From NCBI GenBank assembly GCA_964514225.1, contig CAZEPT010000003.1:1-27079 (forward strand): a stretch of DNA of 27,079 nt. The letters run 5' to 3'. Source of the stretch: CAZEPT01 sp964514225 (GTDB lineage: Bacteria; Patescibacteriota; Minisyncoccia; Phycocordibacterales; UBA9973). The position numbers and the translations under genes are program-made. The notes under the pieces are model-generated. The model had not been told where the DNA came from and searched no databases. It worked only from the letters and a program-made list of their open reading frames with translations. Positions 1-8,000 of this stretch are shown here, in pieces (position 1 is the first letter of the stretch; each line of letters opens with the position of its first letter).

Positions 1-966
1 AGATATGAGAATCGTTTTGAGAAAGTTGCTGATATTGGCGCAGATCCAGCAGTTGTCCCAGAAAAACCACAAGCGCCTGATGCGGACGGCATTGTGCGTA
101 TTAGTCTAACTGCACAGGAAGTAATTTCGGAGGTGTCTCCAGGAATTTATTTTAACTACTGGACATATAATAAACAAGTTCCTGGTCCGATGCTTCGTAT
201 ACGCGAGGGGGACACGGTAGAATTAACGCTGACAAATGACCCATCAAGTCTCCATGACCACAACATAGATCTGCACGCAGTGACAGGTCCAGGTGGTGGC
301 GCATCACTTACTCATGTGGCACCTGGAGAAACAAAAACATTTAGATGGAAAGCACTTGCACCAGGACTCTATATCTATCACTGTGCGATGCCTAATGTCT
401 CTACTCATAATTCACACGGGCAGTACGGGATGATTTTAGTTGATCCAAAAGAAGGATTTGCAGAAGTTGATAAAGAATTTTATGTTATGCAAGGAGAGCT
501 ATACACCATAGGACAACTTGGTAAAAAAGGATTAGTACCATTTGATCCTGATGCACTTCTCGATGGTCATCCTAACTATGTAACTTTCAATGGTCGCATT
601 GAAACAACACCACGAATGCAAGCAAAAGTTGGTGATAAAATTCGTATGTATGTCGGTAATGGTGGTGTGAACCTAATATCATCTTTCCATGTAATTGGTG
701 AAATTTTTGATACCGTGTATCTAAATGCGAGTGTTGGAGGTGCGATGGAGCATAATACTCAAGCAACCGCTGTTCTTCCAGGTGGAGCAAGCATTGTAGA
801 GTTTACTGTTGATGTCCCTGGTAAATACTTACTCGTGGATCACGCTCTCGCACGAATGAACAAAGGTGCGTGGGCAGTACTTGAAGTAACGGGGGATGAA
901 AACGGAGAGGTATTTAAAAAGATTGAAAGTACTGAAAAGATTTTAGAAGATATGAAAATGCATTAA
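1..966 (+). CDS. nirK: Copper-containing nitrite reductase (NirK-like), 5' end outside window
   Basis: Two-cupredoxin-domain enzyme of the kind that reduces nitrite to nitric oxide, normally outside the cytoplasm. The frame is open from base 1, so the N-terminus and any signal peptide lie upstream; the GTG at 94 is internal. Counting the first codon as residue 1, H87 and H92 with D90 (HNIDLH) match the first type 1 ligand, a type 2 ligand and the catalytic Asp; H127-C128 (YHC) match the next type 2/type 1 pair; H136 is the second type 1 His; H230 (SFHVIG) is the His near the type 2 site and H281 (VDHAL) the last type 2 ligand. The axial type 1 Met expected at 141 (spacing as in AniA-type enzymes) is a Gln. 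nirK is known from several Parcubacteria. A related two-domain multicopper oxidase is the alternative, but the complete type 2 site favours NirK. Confidence 0.88.
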   Translation, partial: RYENRFEKVADIGADPAVVPEKPQAPDADGIVRISLTAQEVISEVSPGIYFNYWTYNKQVPGPMLRIREGDTVELTLTNDPSSLHDHNIDLHAVTGPGGGASLTHVAPGETKTFRWKALAPGLYIYHCAMPNVSTHNSHGQYGMILVDPKEGFAEVDKEFYVMQGELYTIGQLGKKGLVPFDPDALLDGHPNYVTFNGRIETTPRMQAKVGDKIRMYVGNGGVNLISSFHVIGEIFDTVYLNASVGGAMEHNTQATAVLPGGASIVEFTVDVPGKYLLVDHALARMNKGAWAVLEVTGDENGEVFKKIESTEKILEDMKMH

Positions 967-976
967 ATAGAAAAGA

Positions 977-1004
977 AAAAAGAACGACAATTGTCGTTCT
1001 TTTT
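977..1004 (+). terminator. Rho-independent terminator after nirK
   Basis: A perfect 10-bp inverted repeat (AGAACGACAA / TTGTCGTTCT, 981-1000) is flanked by an A-run on the left and TTTT on the right, 10 bases after the nirK stop. The A/T flanks make it usable from both strands, so it could also stop transcription leaving the minus-strand tRNA gene. Confidence 0.85.
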
Positions 1005-1078
1005 CTGTAACATGAAGCTTTGTGGGTCGCACATAATACCTAACTATATGGGTCATCAAAACTAACAGGTTGTCAATG

Positions 1079-1163
1079 CGGAGACGGAGGGATTCGAACC
1101 CTCGAGGCTGTGACACCTGCCTCCTTAGCAAGGAGGTACGTTAGACCACTCCGACACGTCTCC
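1079..1163 (-). tRNA. tRNA-Ser, anticodon GCT
   Basis: Acceptor strands GGAGACG (1163-1157) and CGTCTCC (1086-1080) pair over 7 bp with discriminator G at 1079. The anticodon arm has stem CCTCC/GGAGG around loop TTGCTAA, giving anticodon GCT for AGC/AGU serine codons. A long variable arm and a GGTTCGAATCC T-arm fit a class II tRNA. CCA is not encoded. It is transcribed away from the plus-strand tRNA-Ser. Confidence 0.95.
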
Positions 1164-1183
1164 ATTTGTGGTTTTATAGAGCT

Positions 1184-1192
1184 AGTATAGCA
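1184..1192 (-). promoter_or_regulatory. Extended -10 element for the minus-strand tRNA-Ser(GCT)
   Basis: Read on the minus strand this is TGCTATACT, an extended -10 (TG-N-TATACT). It lies about 20 bases before the tRNA 5' end at 1163, inside the 79-base gap between the two divergent tRNAs. No convincing -35 box is visible. Confidence 0.5.
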
Positions 1193-1224
1193 TATATTGT
1201 AACGATTTATTTTTGCTCAAAATG

Positions 1225-1233
1225 TGCTAATAT
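1225..1233 (+). promoter_or_regulatory. Extended -10 element for the plus-strand tRNA-Ser(ACT)
   Basis: TGCTAATAT matches an extended -10 (TG-N-TAATAT) and ends 9 bases before the tRNA 5' end at 1243. It mirrors the TGCTATACT element on the other strand, so the two serine tRNAs seem to share one divergent promoter region without clear -35 boxes. Confidence 0.5.
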
Positions 1234-1242
1234 GGGGTTACT

Positions 1243-1329
1243 GGAGGATTGGGTGAGTGGTTTAAATCAACGGTTTACTAAACCGTCGGCTCGTAAAAAG
1301 GCCCGTGAGTTCGAATCTCACATCCTCCG
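1243..1329 (+). tRNA. tRNA-Ser, unusual anticodon ACT
   Basis: Acceptor GGAGGAT (1243-1249) pairs with ATCCTCC (1322-1328), discriminator G at 1329. D-stem GGT/ATC contains one G-U pair. Anticodon stem ACGGT/ACCGT closes the 7-base loop TTACTAA, so the anticodon reads ACT. A long variable arm and T-arm GTGAG-TTCGAAT-CTCAC complete a class II serine tRNA of 87 nt; no CCA is encoded. An A at position 34 in an AGY-reading serine tRNA is very unusual in bacteria and redundant with the neighbouring GCT tRNA. The fold looks intact, so a functional tRNA is likely, but a decaying copy is possible. Confidence 0.88.
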
Positions 1330-1471
1330 CGAGGAACTTCGTGACGAGCGGAGGATAGAAAAGCACCTACGTGCTTTTCGTGGGAGATTCGAAAAGCTTT
1401 TCCTTATCCACTGGAAGTGGATGGAAAAGGTGTACTGATCCTGTAAGGATCGAGATACTCACATCCTCCGC
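1317..1471 (+). repeat. Direct repeat of the tRNA-Ser 3' end flanking a hairpin-rich element
   Basis: The 14-mer CTCACATCCTCCGC (T-stem and acceptor 3' strand of the tRNA) occurs at 1317-1330 and again at 1458-1471, 141 bases apart. Between them GCGGAGGAT (1348-1356) is the reverse complement of the last nine bases of each copy. With the second copy it closes a 124-nt domain (1348-1471) holding three perfect hairpins: 1358-1366/1371-1379 (9 bp), 1397-1403/1423-1429 with inner 1406-1411/1417-1422, and 1437-1442/1446-1451. It could equally pair with the tRNA acceptor strand. Function unknown: a structured RNA, an integration scar or a small repeat element. Confidence 0.6.
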
Positions 1472-1524
1472 AACAGACTTTCTTATTATGGTGATGACTT
1501 ACTTTTTGTTACAGTAAGTATGTA

Positions 1525-4221
1525 ATGAAAAAGAGAATAAAAAATGAACAGTGGCATAATCTTCCGATCGAGGAGGTTTTTTTACGATTGAAAACAACCG
1601 ACGCTGGACTTTCTCAAAAAGAAGCACAGAAGCGGTTGGATAAATATGGACGCAATGAACTGCCACCCGAAAAAGGACACTCTGTTTTGTATTTATTTTT
1701 TATTCAATTTACTAGTCCCTTAATGTACATTATGATGCTCGCAACCGGAGTATCGCTCTATATTGGTAATATTACTGAAGCTGTGTTCGTGTTTGTAGTG
1801 ATGATCAGTAATGCAATTGTTGGGTTCTATCAAGAGCACAAAGCGAATAAATCTCTTGCGGCGCTGAAAAATATTATAGAACAAAGTGCGCGTGTTATTC
1901 GTGACAACGGCGAGTTCCAAGCTAACGAAGCGGATATTGTTCCAGGAGATATTCTTGTGCTTCGTGTTGGAGATCGTGTATCAGCCGATGGTCGAATCCT
2001 TGAACACCGTGGACTTAAAATCAACGAAGCAAACCTGACTGGGGAAGCAAAGCCTGTTTCAAAAACGACAGATATTATTGGGCTTGATGCTGAGGTTGCT
2101 GACAGAAAGAATATGGTTTTTATGGGAACACTGATTGAAGAAGGTTCAGCCACTGTGCTTGTGGTCGCAACAGGTGTAAAGACTGAGTACGGCGATATTG
2201 TTTCTCTTTTAGCTGATACTCCTGAGGAATCAACACCGCTTCAAAAAACAGTCCTCTCCCTTTCCAAACTCATTGGTGTCTTGATTTCAGCTGTTGTTGG
2301 AATCATTATTATTGAGGGATATTTTGCTGGGCATTCGTTTAAAATTATTTTTGAAACAGCACTCGCGCTCTTTGTCTCGGCAATCCCTGAAGGACTTTTG
2401 CCTGCGATCACTATTGTTCTTGTTCTCGGTATGCGCCGGATATTGAAGCAGAAAGGCTTGGTCCGCAGACTTGCTTCGACAGAAACACTCGGTGGAGTCA
2501 CGGTTATTTGTACTGATAAGACAGGAACGCTCACTGAAGGGAAAATGGAAGTCGAGCGCATTATTACTGCAGATGGTGTTCACATGATTGAAGAAAGAGC
2601 ACAAGTACTCACACCCTTTTTGGAGGCAATTTATAGAACCACCATCATGGCGACAGATGCCTTTATTGAAAACCCAAAAGCACCGCTTTCTGAGATGATC
2701 GTCAGAGGAAATTTTACCGAGCAAGCGCTTATGAAGATGGCTGTCCGAAATGGCATGGATATCCATGGGGTAAAAGATTCCGAAGAAGATATATTCACCG
2801 TACTCTTTTCTTCTGAGAATAAATATTCAGCATCCCTTCGTAAAACAGCTGATGGACAACAAATGCTGTACGTTATTGGAGCACCGGAGCAAGTACTTGA
2901 GCGCGTAACAACACTCGGAACAGAGAATGGTATCGCCCTACTCAAGACGAAAGCATTTACGGAAATGATGGAGAAAAAAGAGGCGCTCACGAGTGAAGGA
3001 TACCGTGTTGTTTCTTGCGCGTATCGACTCTTTCCAGGGGATATGGTTGTTGATACTGATACAATGATATCTGATTTGACGCTTACTGGCTTTATTGTTT
3101 TGGCTGATCCGGTCCGTTCAACTGTTTCTGATGCCTTCTTTAAAACACAGCGCGCTGGAATCCGTACTATTATCATTACAGGTGATCACTCGTCGACTGC
3201 GCTCGCAGTAGCGCAAAAGATCGGATTTATTATTTCACCCGAAGAAATTCTTGAGGGGAGCGCTCTCGAAAAACTAAGCGATGAAGAGCTCCGAGTGAAA
3301 GTGAGAACTGTAGCACTCTTTGCCCGAGTGTCACCGAGGCATAAGCTCCGTATTGTCACCGCACTTCAAAAAAATGGGGAAGTGGTAGCAATGTTCGGTG
3401 ATGGCGTTAACGATGCTCCGGCACTCAAAGCATCCGATATTGGAGTTGCCGTCGATACAAAAGTAGATGCTGCTCGAGAAGTTGCTGATATTGTTCTTTT
3501 GGATGGAGGGTTCGGAACAATTGTTTCAGCGATAGAACAAGGAAGAATAATTTTTACAAATATTAGAAAAGTATTTCTCTACTTAATCACTCAAGATTTT
3601 TCCCAATTCTTTTTGTTTATTATTTCAATCATTCTGGGACTTCCACTTCCTTTAATTGCTGCGCAGCTTCTTTTGGTGAACTTAGTGGAGAGTGGATTGC
3701 CTGACCTAGCGCTCACGACTGAACAAGAAAAAGAAGGAGTGATGGATGAACCGCCACGTAATCCAAAAGAATCAATACTAAATAAAATTTCTCGCCGATG
3801 GATGTTCGTTATCTTTTTGGTCAGTGGTGGTATAGCGCTACTGTTTTATGTGATGGCACTTGCGATCACTGGAGATATCGAAAAAACCCGGACCATGCTC
3901 ATGGTTTTTCTCTGTCTTGAATCACTCTTCCTAGTATTCTCTGTGAGGTCTTTTACTAAAAGTATTATAAGAAAAGATATATTTTCCAATCGTATTTTGG
4001 TATGGGCTGTAGGTATCAGTGCAGTAATGATCTTCTGTGCAGTCTATATTCCTGGAGCTCAGAAAGTACTTGATACAGTTCCGCTCTCTCTTGGGGATTG
4101 GGCTATTATTACGGGATTAAATATAGTAGAAATTGCATTGATTGATTTTTTCAAAATAAAATTATTTAAAAAAAACAAAAAAATACAACACCCACAATAT
4201 GAGCATGCGTATGAACACTAA
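1525..4221 (+). CDS. P-type cation-transporting ATPase (P2/Ca2+-ATPase-like), substrate uncertain
   Basis: Integral membrane pump of 898 residues using a phospho-aspartate cycle. Visible in order: N-terminal cation-ATPase domain (about 1-75, with the GxNELP motif), actuator-domain TGEA at 172-175, M4 motif IPEGL at 287-291 (E289), phosphorylation site DKTGTLT with D331, nucleotide-domain GAPE, hinge GDGVNDAP at 625-632, then six C-terminal membrane helices. This layout fits the SERCA/PMR1-like P2 group. In M6, where Ca2+ pumps have N-L-V-T-D, this protein has N719-L-V-E722-S723, so a calcium assignment is unsafe; another divalent cation or a monovalent ion is possible. The start ATG has no evident Shine-Dalgarno site. 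The next gene overlaps its last 23 bases. Confidence 0.9.
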   Translation: MKKRIKNEQWHNLPIEEVFLRLKTTDAGLSQKEAQKRLDKYGRNELPPEKGHSVLYLFFIQFTSPLMYIMMLATGVSLYIGNITEAVFVFVVMISNAIVGFYQEHKANKSLAALKNIIEQSARVIRDNGEFQANEADIVPGDILVLRVGDRVSADGRILEHRGLKINEANLTGEAKPVSKTTDIIGLDAEVADRKNMVFMGTLIEEGSATVLVVATGVKTEYGDIVSLLADTPEESTPLQKTVLSLSKLIGVLISAVVGIIIIEGYFAGHSFKIIFETALALFVSAIPEGLLPAITIVLVLGMRRILKQKGLVRRLASTETLGGVTVICTDKTGTLTEGKMEVERIITADGVHMIEERAQVLTPFLEAIYRTTIMATDAFIENPKAPLSEMIVRGNFTEQALMKMAVRNGMDIHGVKDSEEDIFTVLFSSENKYSASLRKTADGQQMLYVIGAPEQVLERVTTLGTENGIALLKTKAFTEMMEKKEALTSEGYRVVSCAYRLFPGDMVVDTDTMISDLTLTGFIVLADPVRSTVSDAFFKTQRAGIRTIIITGDHSSTALAVAQKIGFIISPEEILEGSALEKLSDEELRVKVRTVALFARVSPRHKLRIVTALQKNGEVVAMFGDGVNDAPALKASDIGVAVDTKVDAAREVADIVLLDGGFGTIVSAIEQGRIIFTNIRKVFLYLITQDFSQFFLFIISIILGLPLPLIAAQLLLVNLVESGLPDLALTTEQEKEGVMDEPPRNPKESILNKISRRWMFVIFLVSGGIALLFYVMALAITGDIEKTRTMLMVFLCLESLFLVFSVRSFTKSIIRKDIFSNRILVWAVGISAVMIFCAVYIPGAQKVLDTVPLSLGDWAIITGLNIVEIALIDFFKIKLFKKNKKIQHPQYEHAYEH

Positions 4222-4417
4222 AGGCTACGCGGGAATTATTGTACTCCTGATCACATTTTTAATTATTTCTTTTTTGTTGGTAAGACCGGACGTGTTTACT
4301 GGTGACAAAAAAACAAAAGGAACGTTAGAAACGGGTATTGATGCTGTTGATGAAGCTAAACAAGTTGTTCGTCAATCACAAGAGCGAAATGGTGATACAA
4401 TCCGTTTGAGTGAATAA
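4199..4417 (+). CDS. Small single-pass membrane protein, unknown function
   Basis: A 72-residue product with one hydrophobic segment (about residues 9-29, GYAGIIVLLITFLIISFLLV) followed by a charged soluble tail. In-frame ATGs at 4199, 4205 and 4211 all lie inside the end of the ATPase gene; which is used cannot be decided. The overlap implies translation coupled to the pump, so a small accessory subunit is conceivable but unsupported by any motif. I do not recognise the family. Confidence 0.6.
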   Translation: MSMRMNTKGYAGIIVLLITFLIISFLLVRPDVFTGDKKTKGTLETGIDAVDEAKQVVRQSQERNGDTIRLSE

Positions 4418-4434
4418 ATCTTCTCATAGTCATA

Positions 4435-4463
4435 TTGCATCGGTAGGGTAATTCCTCTATACT
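4435..4463 (+). promoter_or_regulatory. Sigma70-type promoter for the 4470 gene, probably leaderless
   Basis: TTGCAT (4435-4440), a 17-base spacer and TATACT (4458-4463) make a good -35/-10 pair. Only six bases separate the -10 from the ATG at 4470, so transcription should start at or within a base or two of the start codon, giving a leaderless mRNA. Confidence 0.65.
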
Positions 4464-4469
4464 ATACGC

Positions 4470-4889
4470 ATGTTGAAACTGTCAAAATCAAAAAAACTCA
4501 TTTTTCTTATTTCATTTGTTGCTCTTATTGCACTTGCTCTTGCGGGGTATTTTTATTATCAATTATACATGTCTAAAAAAGACCCTCAAATTGCGATTCA
4601 GAAAGAAACAGCGCAAATTATTGCAAAGGTTTCAAAATTAATTGTACTTCCTGAAGATGAGGATCCTACAATTGCTACTGTTTCTGACCCAGAAATTCTT
4701 AAGGAACAAGCTTTTTTTGTTCAAGCGAAGAAAGGTGATAAGGTTCTCATTTACACAAATGCAAAAAAAGCTATATTATATAGCGTTTCTCTTAATAAAG
4801 TTTTGGAGGTTGCTCCACTTAATACAGGCGACACGGGTTCAAAGATTACTCCTGTGCCAGTTAATACTCCTGATACAGCAGGTGAATAA
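4470..4889 (+). CDS. Membrane-anchored conserved hypothetical protein
   Basis: 139 residues: a basic N-terminus, one transmembrane segment (about residues 10-31), then an extracytoplasmic domain with the stretch LPEDEDPTIATVSDPEIL, a KKGDKVLIYTNAKKAILY beta-rich core, and a low-complexity Thr/Pro tail. I recall this LPEDEDPT...KGDKVLIY pattern as a conserved hypothetical family widespread in Parcubacteria; its role is not known to me. It stands alone behind its own promoter, with about 190 bases of non-coding sequence after it. Confidence 0.75.
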   Translation: MLKLSKSKKLIFLISFVALIALALAGYFYYQLYMSKKDPQIAIQKETAQIIAKVSKLIVLPEDEDPTIATVSDPEILKEQAFFVQAKKGDKVLIYTNAKKAILYSVSLNKVLEVAPLNTGDTGSKITPVPVNTPDTAGE

Positions 4890-4921
4890 AAAATAAGCAC
4901 CCTCTTTTGATCTCGGCCAAG

Positions 4922-4967
4922 AATATGGTCATATTTTTTTCTATGGTCGGTGTAAAAAACACCTTTT
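4922..4967 (+). terminator. Possible weak terminator hairpins
   Basis: Two short hairpins follow the 4470-4889 gene: AATAT-GGTC-ATATT (4922-4935) followed by a T-run, and GGTGT-AAAAA-ACACC (4949-4963) followed by TTTT. Each stem is only 5 bp, so terminator function is plausible but weakly supported. Confidence 0.4.
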
Positions 4968-4998
4968 GAAAGAGTAAAATATTTTTTTTAAGATGCGT

Positions 4999-5060
4999 AC
5001 TTTTAAGATACCAAAAAATGGATAGCATCCTTTATCCACTATGGTTTTTTTCTTAAAAGT
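4999..5060. repeat. Inverted repeat just upstream of the giant surface-protein gene
   Basis: ACTTTTAAGA (4999-5008) and TCTTAAAAGT (5051-5060) are perfect 10-bp inverted arms, with a nested TGGATA/TATCCA stem (5019-5024/5033-5038). The right arm ends 21 bases before the ATG at 5082. No T-run follows, so a terminator is unlikely; an operator or 5' leader structure is possible. The rest of 4890-5081 shows no gene. Confidence 0.4.
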
Positions 5061-5081
5061 GATAAAATAAAAGTAATAAGG

Positions 5082-8000
5082 ATGAAGAAAAATATATTCA
5101 AAAATATTTTGTCTATTGTTGTATCTTTTGGTACGATCTTTTTGCTTTGTACTCCTCTTATTACGCGCGTTGTTTCAGCTGCTGCAGGTGTTCCTAAGAT
5201 AATTAATTTTCAAGGACGTCTCTTAGATGCAACAACTGGTGACTTACTCGGTGGACCGAGTGGAACAGACTACTGTTACAAATTTTCTTTGTATAGTGCG
5301 TCGACTGGTGGATCAAAGGTTTGGCCAGCAGGAGCGCCTTCGACGATGACCATCCTTACTCGTGAGGGAGTTTTTAATGCAAGTATCGGAGATACTGGTG
5401 CGGGTGGGGATACACTTGATTTCGATTTTCAAACTACGGATACGGTTTTCGTTGATGTTGAAGTTGCAGAAAAAGTAGGTGCGAGTTGTACAACTGGTGG
5501 AGATGAAGTATTCGAAGCACTTACTCCACGACAACAAGTTGTCTCATCAGGATATGCAATTAACTCAGGAACTGTGGGTGGATTTACTCCCGCTCAGTCT
5601 GCAACAGGAAATCAGGTCACGGCTCTCACTTCAGGAAGTCTTATTTTGGGTGATACTAATCCAGGAATAAAGGTGACGGGGTCAAACACCCTTACATTTC
5701 AAAGCGGTCTGACTGGGGATATTCAATTTTTTTCTGGATCTAATAAAATAACCTCAACCGGAGCGTTGACTATAGCTGGTTCGCTTACAGCCGCAGGTGT
5801 GTCACTCGGAACTGGTTCTATTACCATGACTGGATCTCTTGGTTCAACTGGAGCTCGGCTTACTAAAGGGTGGTTTACTGATCTTGAGGTTACCAATACT
5901 ATCGTCGGATCTATCACTGGTAATGCTGCTACTGTTACCACAAATGCTAATTTAACTGGAGCAATTACTTCAGTCGGTAATGCCACTTCACTTGGTTCTT
6001 TCTCTACTTCAGCTCTCAATACTGCGCTCAATGACAACGATGTAGCAACGCTTGCTGGTACAGAAGCACTCACCAACAAAACTCTCACTGCTCCCAAATT
6101 TGCAGATCTTGGATTTATCGCCGATGCAAACGGTAATGAACTCCTCATCTTTGACTCAGTTGCTTCAGCCGTCAACGAACTCACTCTCAAAAACGCTGCC
6201 GTCGGAACAGGTGTCTCTCTCGCCGCAACCGGAGGAGATGCAGCGATTGATCTCACTTTAGGTGCTAAAGGAACCGGTATTATTAAGCTCGATACCACTG
6301 GAACGAGTACAACTGTCTATGTTGGTAACCAAACAAACAACAGTACTGGTTCTATCTTGTCTCAAAGAGGTAAGTCAGCTGGAGGAACTGCACTCTCTGC
6401 TACATGGACACTCGACACTTCAGGATACTATGCGCTTGACTCTCAGACCGTGAGCGATATCATTAGTATCACTACCACTTCCGGAGATGTGGGAATCGGT
6501 GTTGCAATTCCAATGTCCTCTTCAATCTTGACTGTCGGAAATGCTGGAGTGAACAACAGTTCTGATGCCGCTATTCTTATCTCTAGAACGGTTGATGATG
6601 GTACTGCTGGTAACGGCCATGCTTTCTCTGATTCATCACAAGTCTCTCGATCAGGGGGTATCGGCTACAACTCATTCGACGGACGAATCAACTTCACCGG
6701 AACTGCAGACTACGACCACTATGCAGCGTTTCAATCAGCACCAAACTACGCTTCATCAGGAATAATGGATAACTATTACGGTCTTCACTCAAGTCTCGTT
6801 GTCGGTGCCGGAACCATCACTTCTGCTTTTGGAACATACGTCGCCAACCCAACCGGCGCCGGAACAGTCACCAACAACTACGGTCTCTACGTCGCTTCAC
6901 TCACCAAAGGAACCACCAACAACTACGCCATCTACACGAGCGGAACCACTGACTCATACTTCGGAGGAGACGTCGGAGTCGGTGTCCTCCCAGGATCCGC
7001 ACCACTCCATGCAAAAAGTTCAGTAGCTGTTAACGCTTCAGGTCAAGAAGTCCTCAGACTCGACGCCTCATACTCATCAGGAACTGTTGGTTCCGGTGCA
7101 ATGCTCTCATTCAACTCAGGTGCAACTCAATTCGGTTCCATCAGAAGCTTTACCGAAGCATCTTCTAAGATCGGTATGTCTTTCTCGACGTTTAACTCAA
7201 CCATGGGAGAACGTCTCCGTATCTCAGCTGCAGGAAACGTCGGTATTGGAGAAACCATCCCGACCGCCGTCCTTCACTTAAAAGCAGGAACCACCGCAGC
7301 AAGTTCTGCACCTCTCAAGTTTACTTCAGGCGCACTCAACACCACTGCTGAAGCTGGAGCAGTAGAATTTCTCACTGACGCATACTACGGTACCATCACT
7401 ACCGGTGCAGCACGAAAGACCTTTGCCTTCCTCGAATCTCCAACCTTCACCACTCCAAATATCGGAGTAGCGACAGGATCATCTGGTACTGTCATCGGTT
7501 CTCAAACCTTCACGACTAACAACATCGCAGACAGTGGAGCACTCACCATCGCGACCGCTGCCGCATCAGCACTTACACTCAACTCAGGTACCACCGGAAC
7601 CATCAACATCGGTACTGATGCCTCAGCTGAAACCATCAACATCGGAAACACCGGTGCTGCCGTCAAAACTATTCTCATCGGAAACGCCGCTCAAGCCAAC
7701 ACTATTACTATTGGATCAGCCTCAGCTACAAACGTCTCTATTACCGATGACAACTGGTCCATCACCGCAGCCGGTGTGCTCACTGTTGCATCTTGTAGTG
7801 GATGTGGAGGTGGAGGTGGAACTCTCGACCAAGCATATACTTCAGGTAACACCATCGGTACAGATACTGCGTCTGATATCATCTTTAACTTAGCCGAAGT
7901 CGCCACCCCAACTCAATTCATCGTCAACAATTTAGACACTGCAGGAGTAAACGCTATCCAAATCGACAACGGTATTGCATCAGGTACCTTAACTAACGGT

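Noticed and set aside
1166..1438. A 90-codon open frame on plus across the second tRNA-Ser
   Set aside because: It runs straight through a well-folded tRNA and the adjoining hairpin element; the peptide has no recognisable motif.
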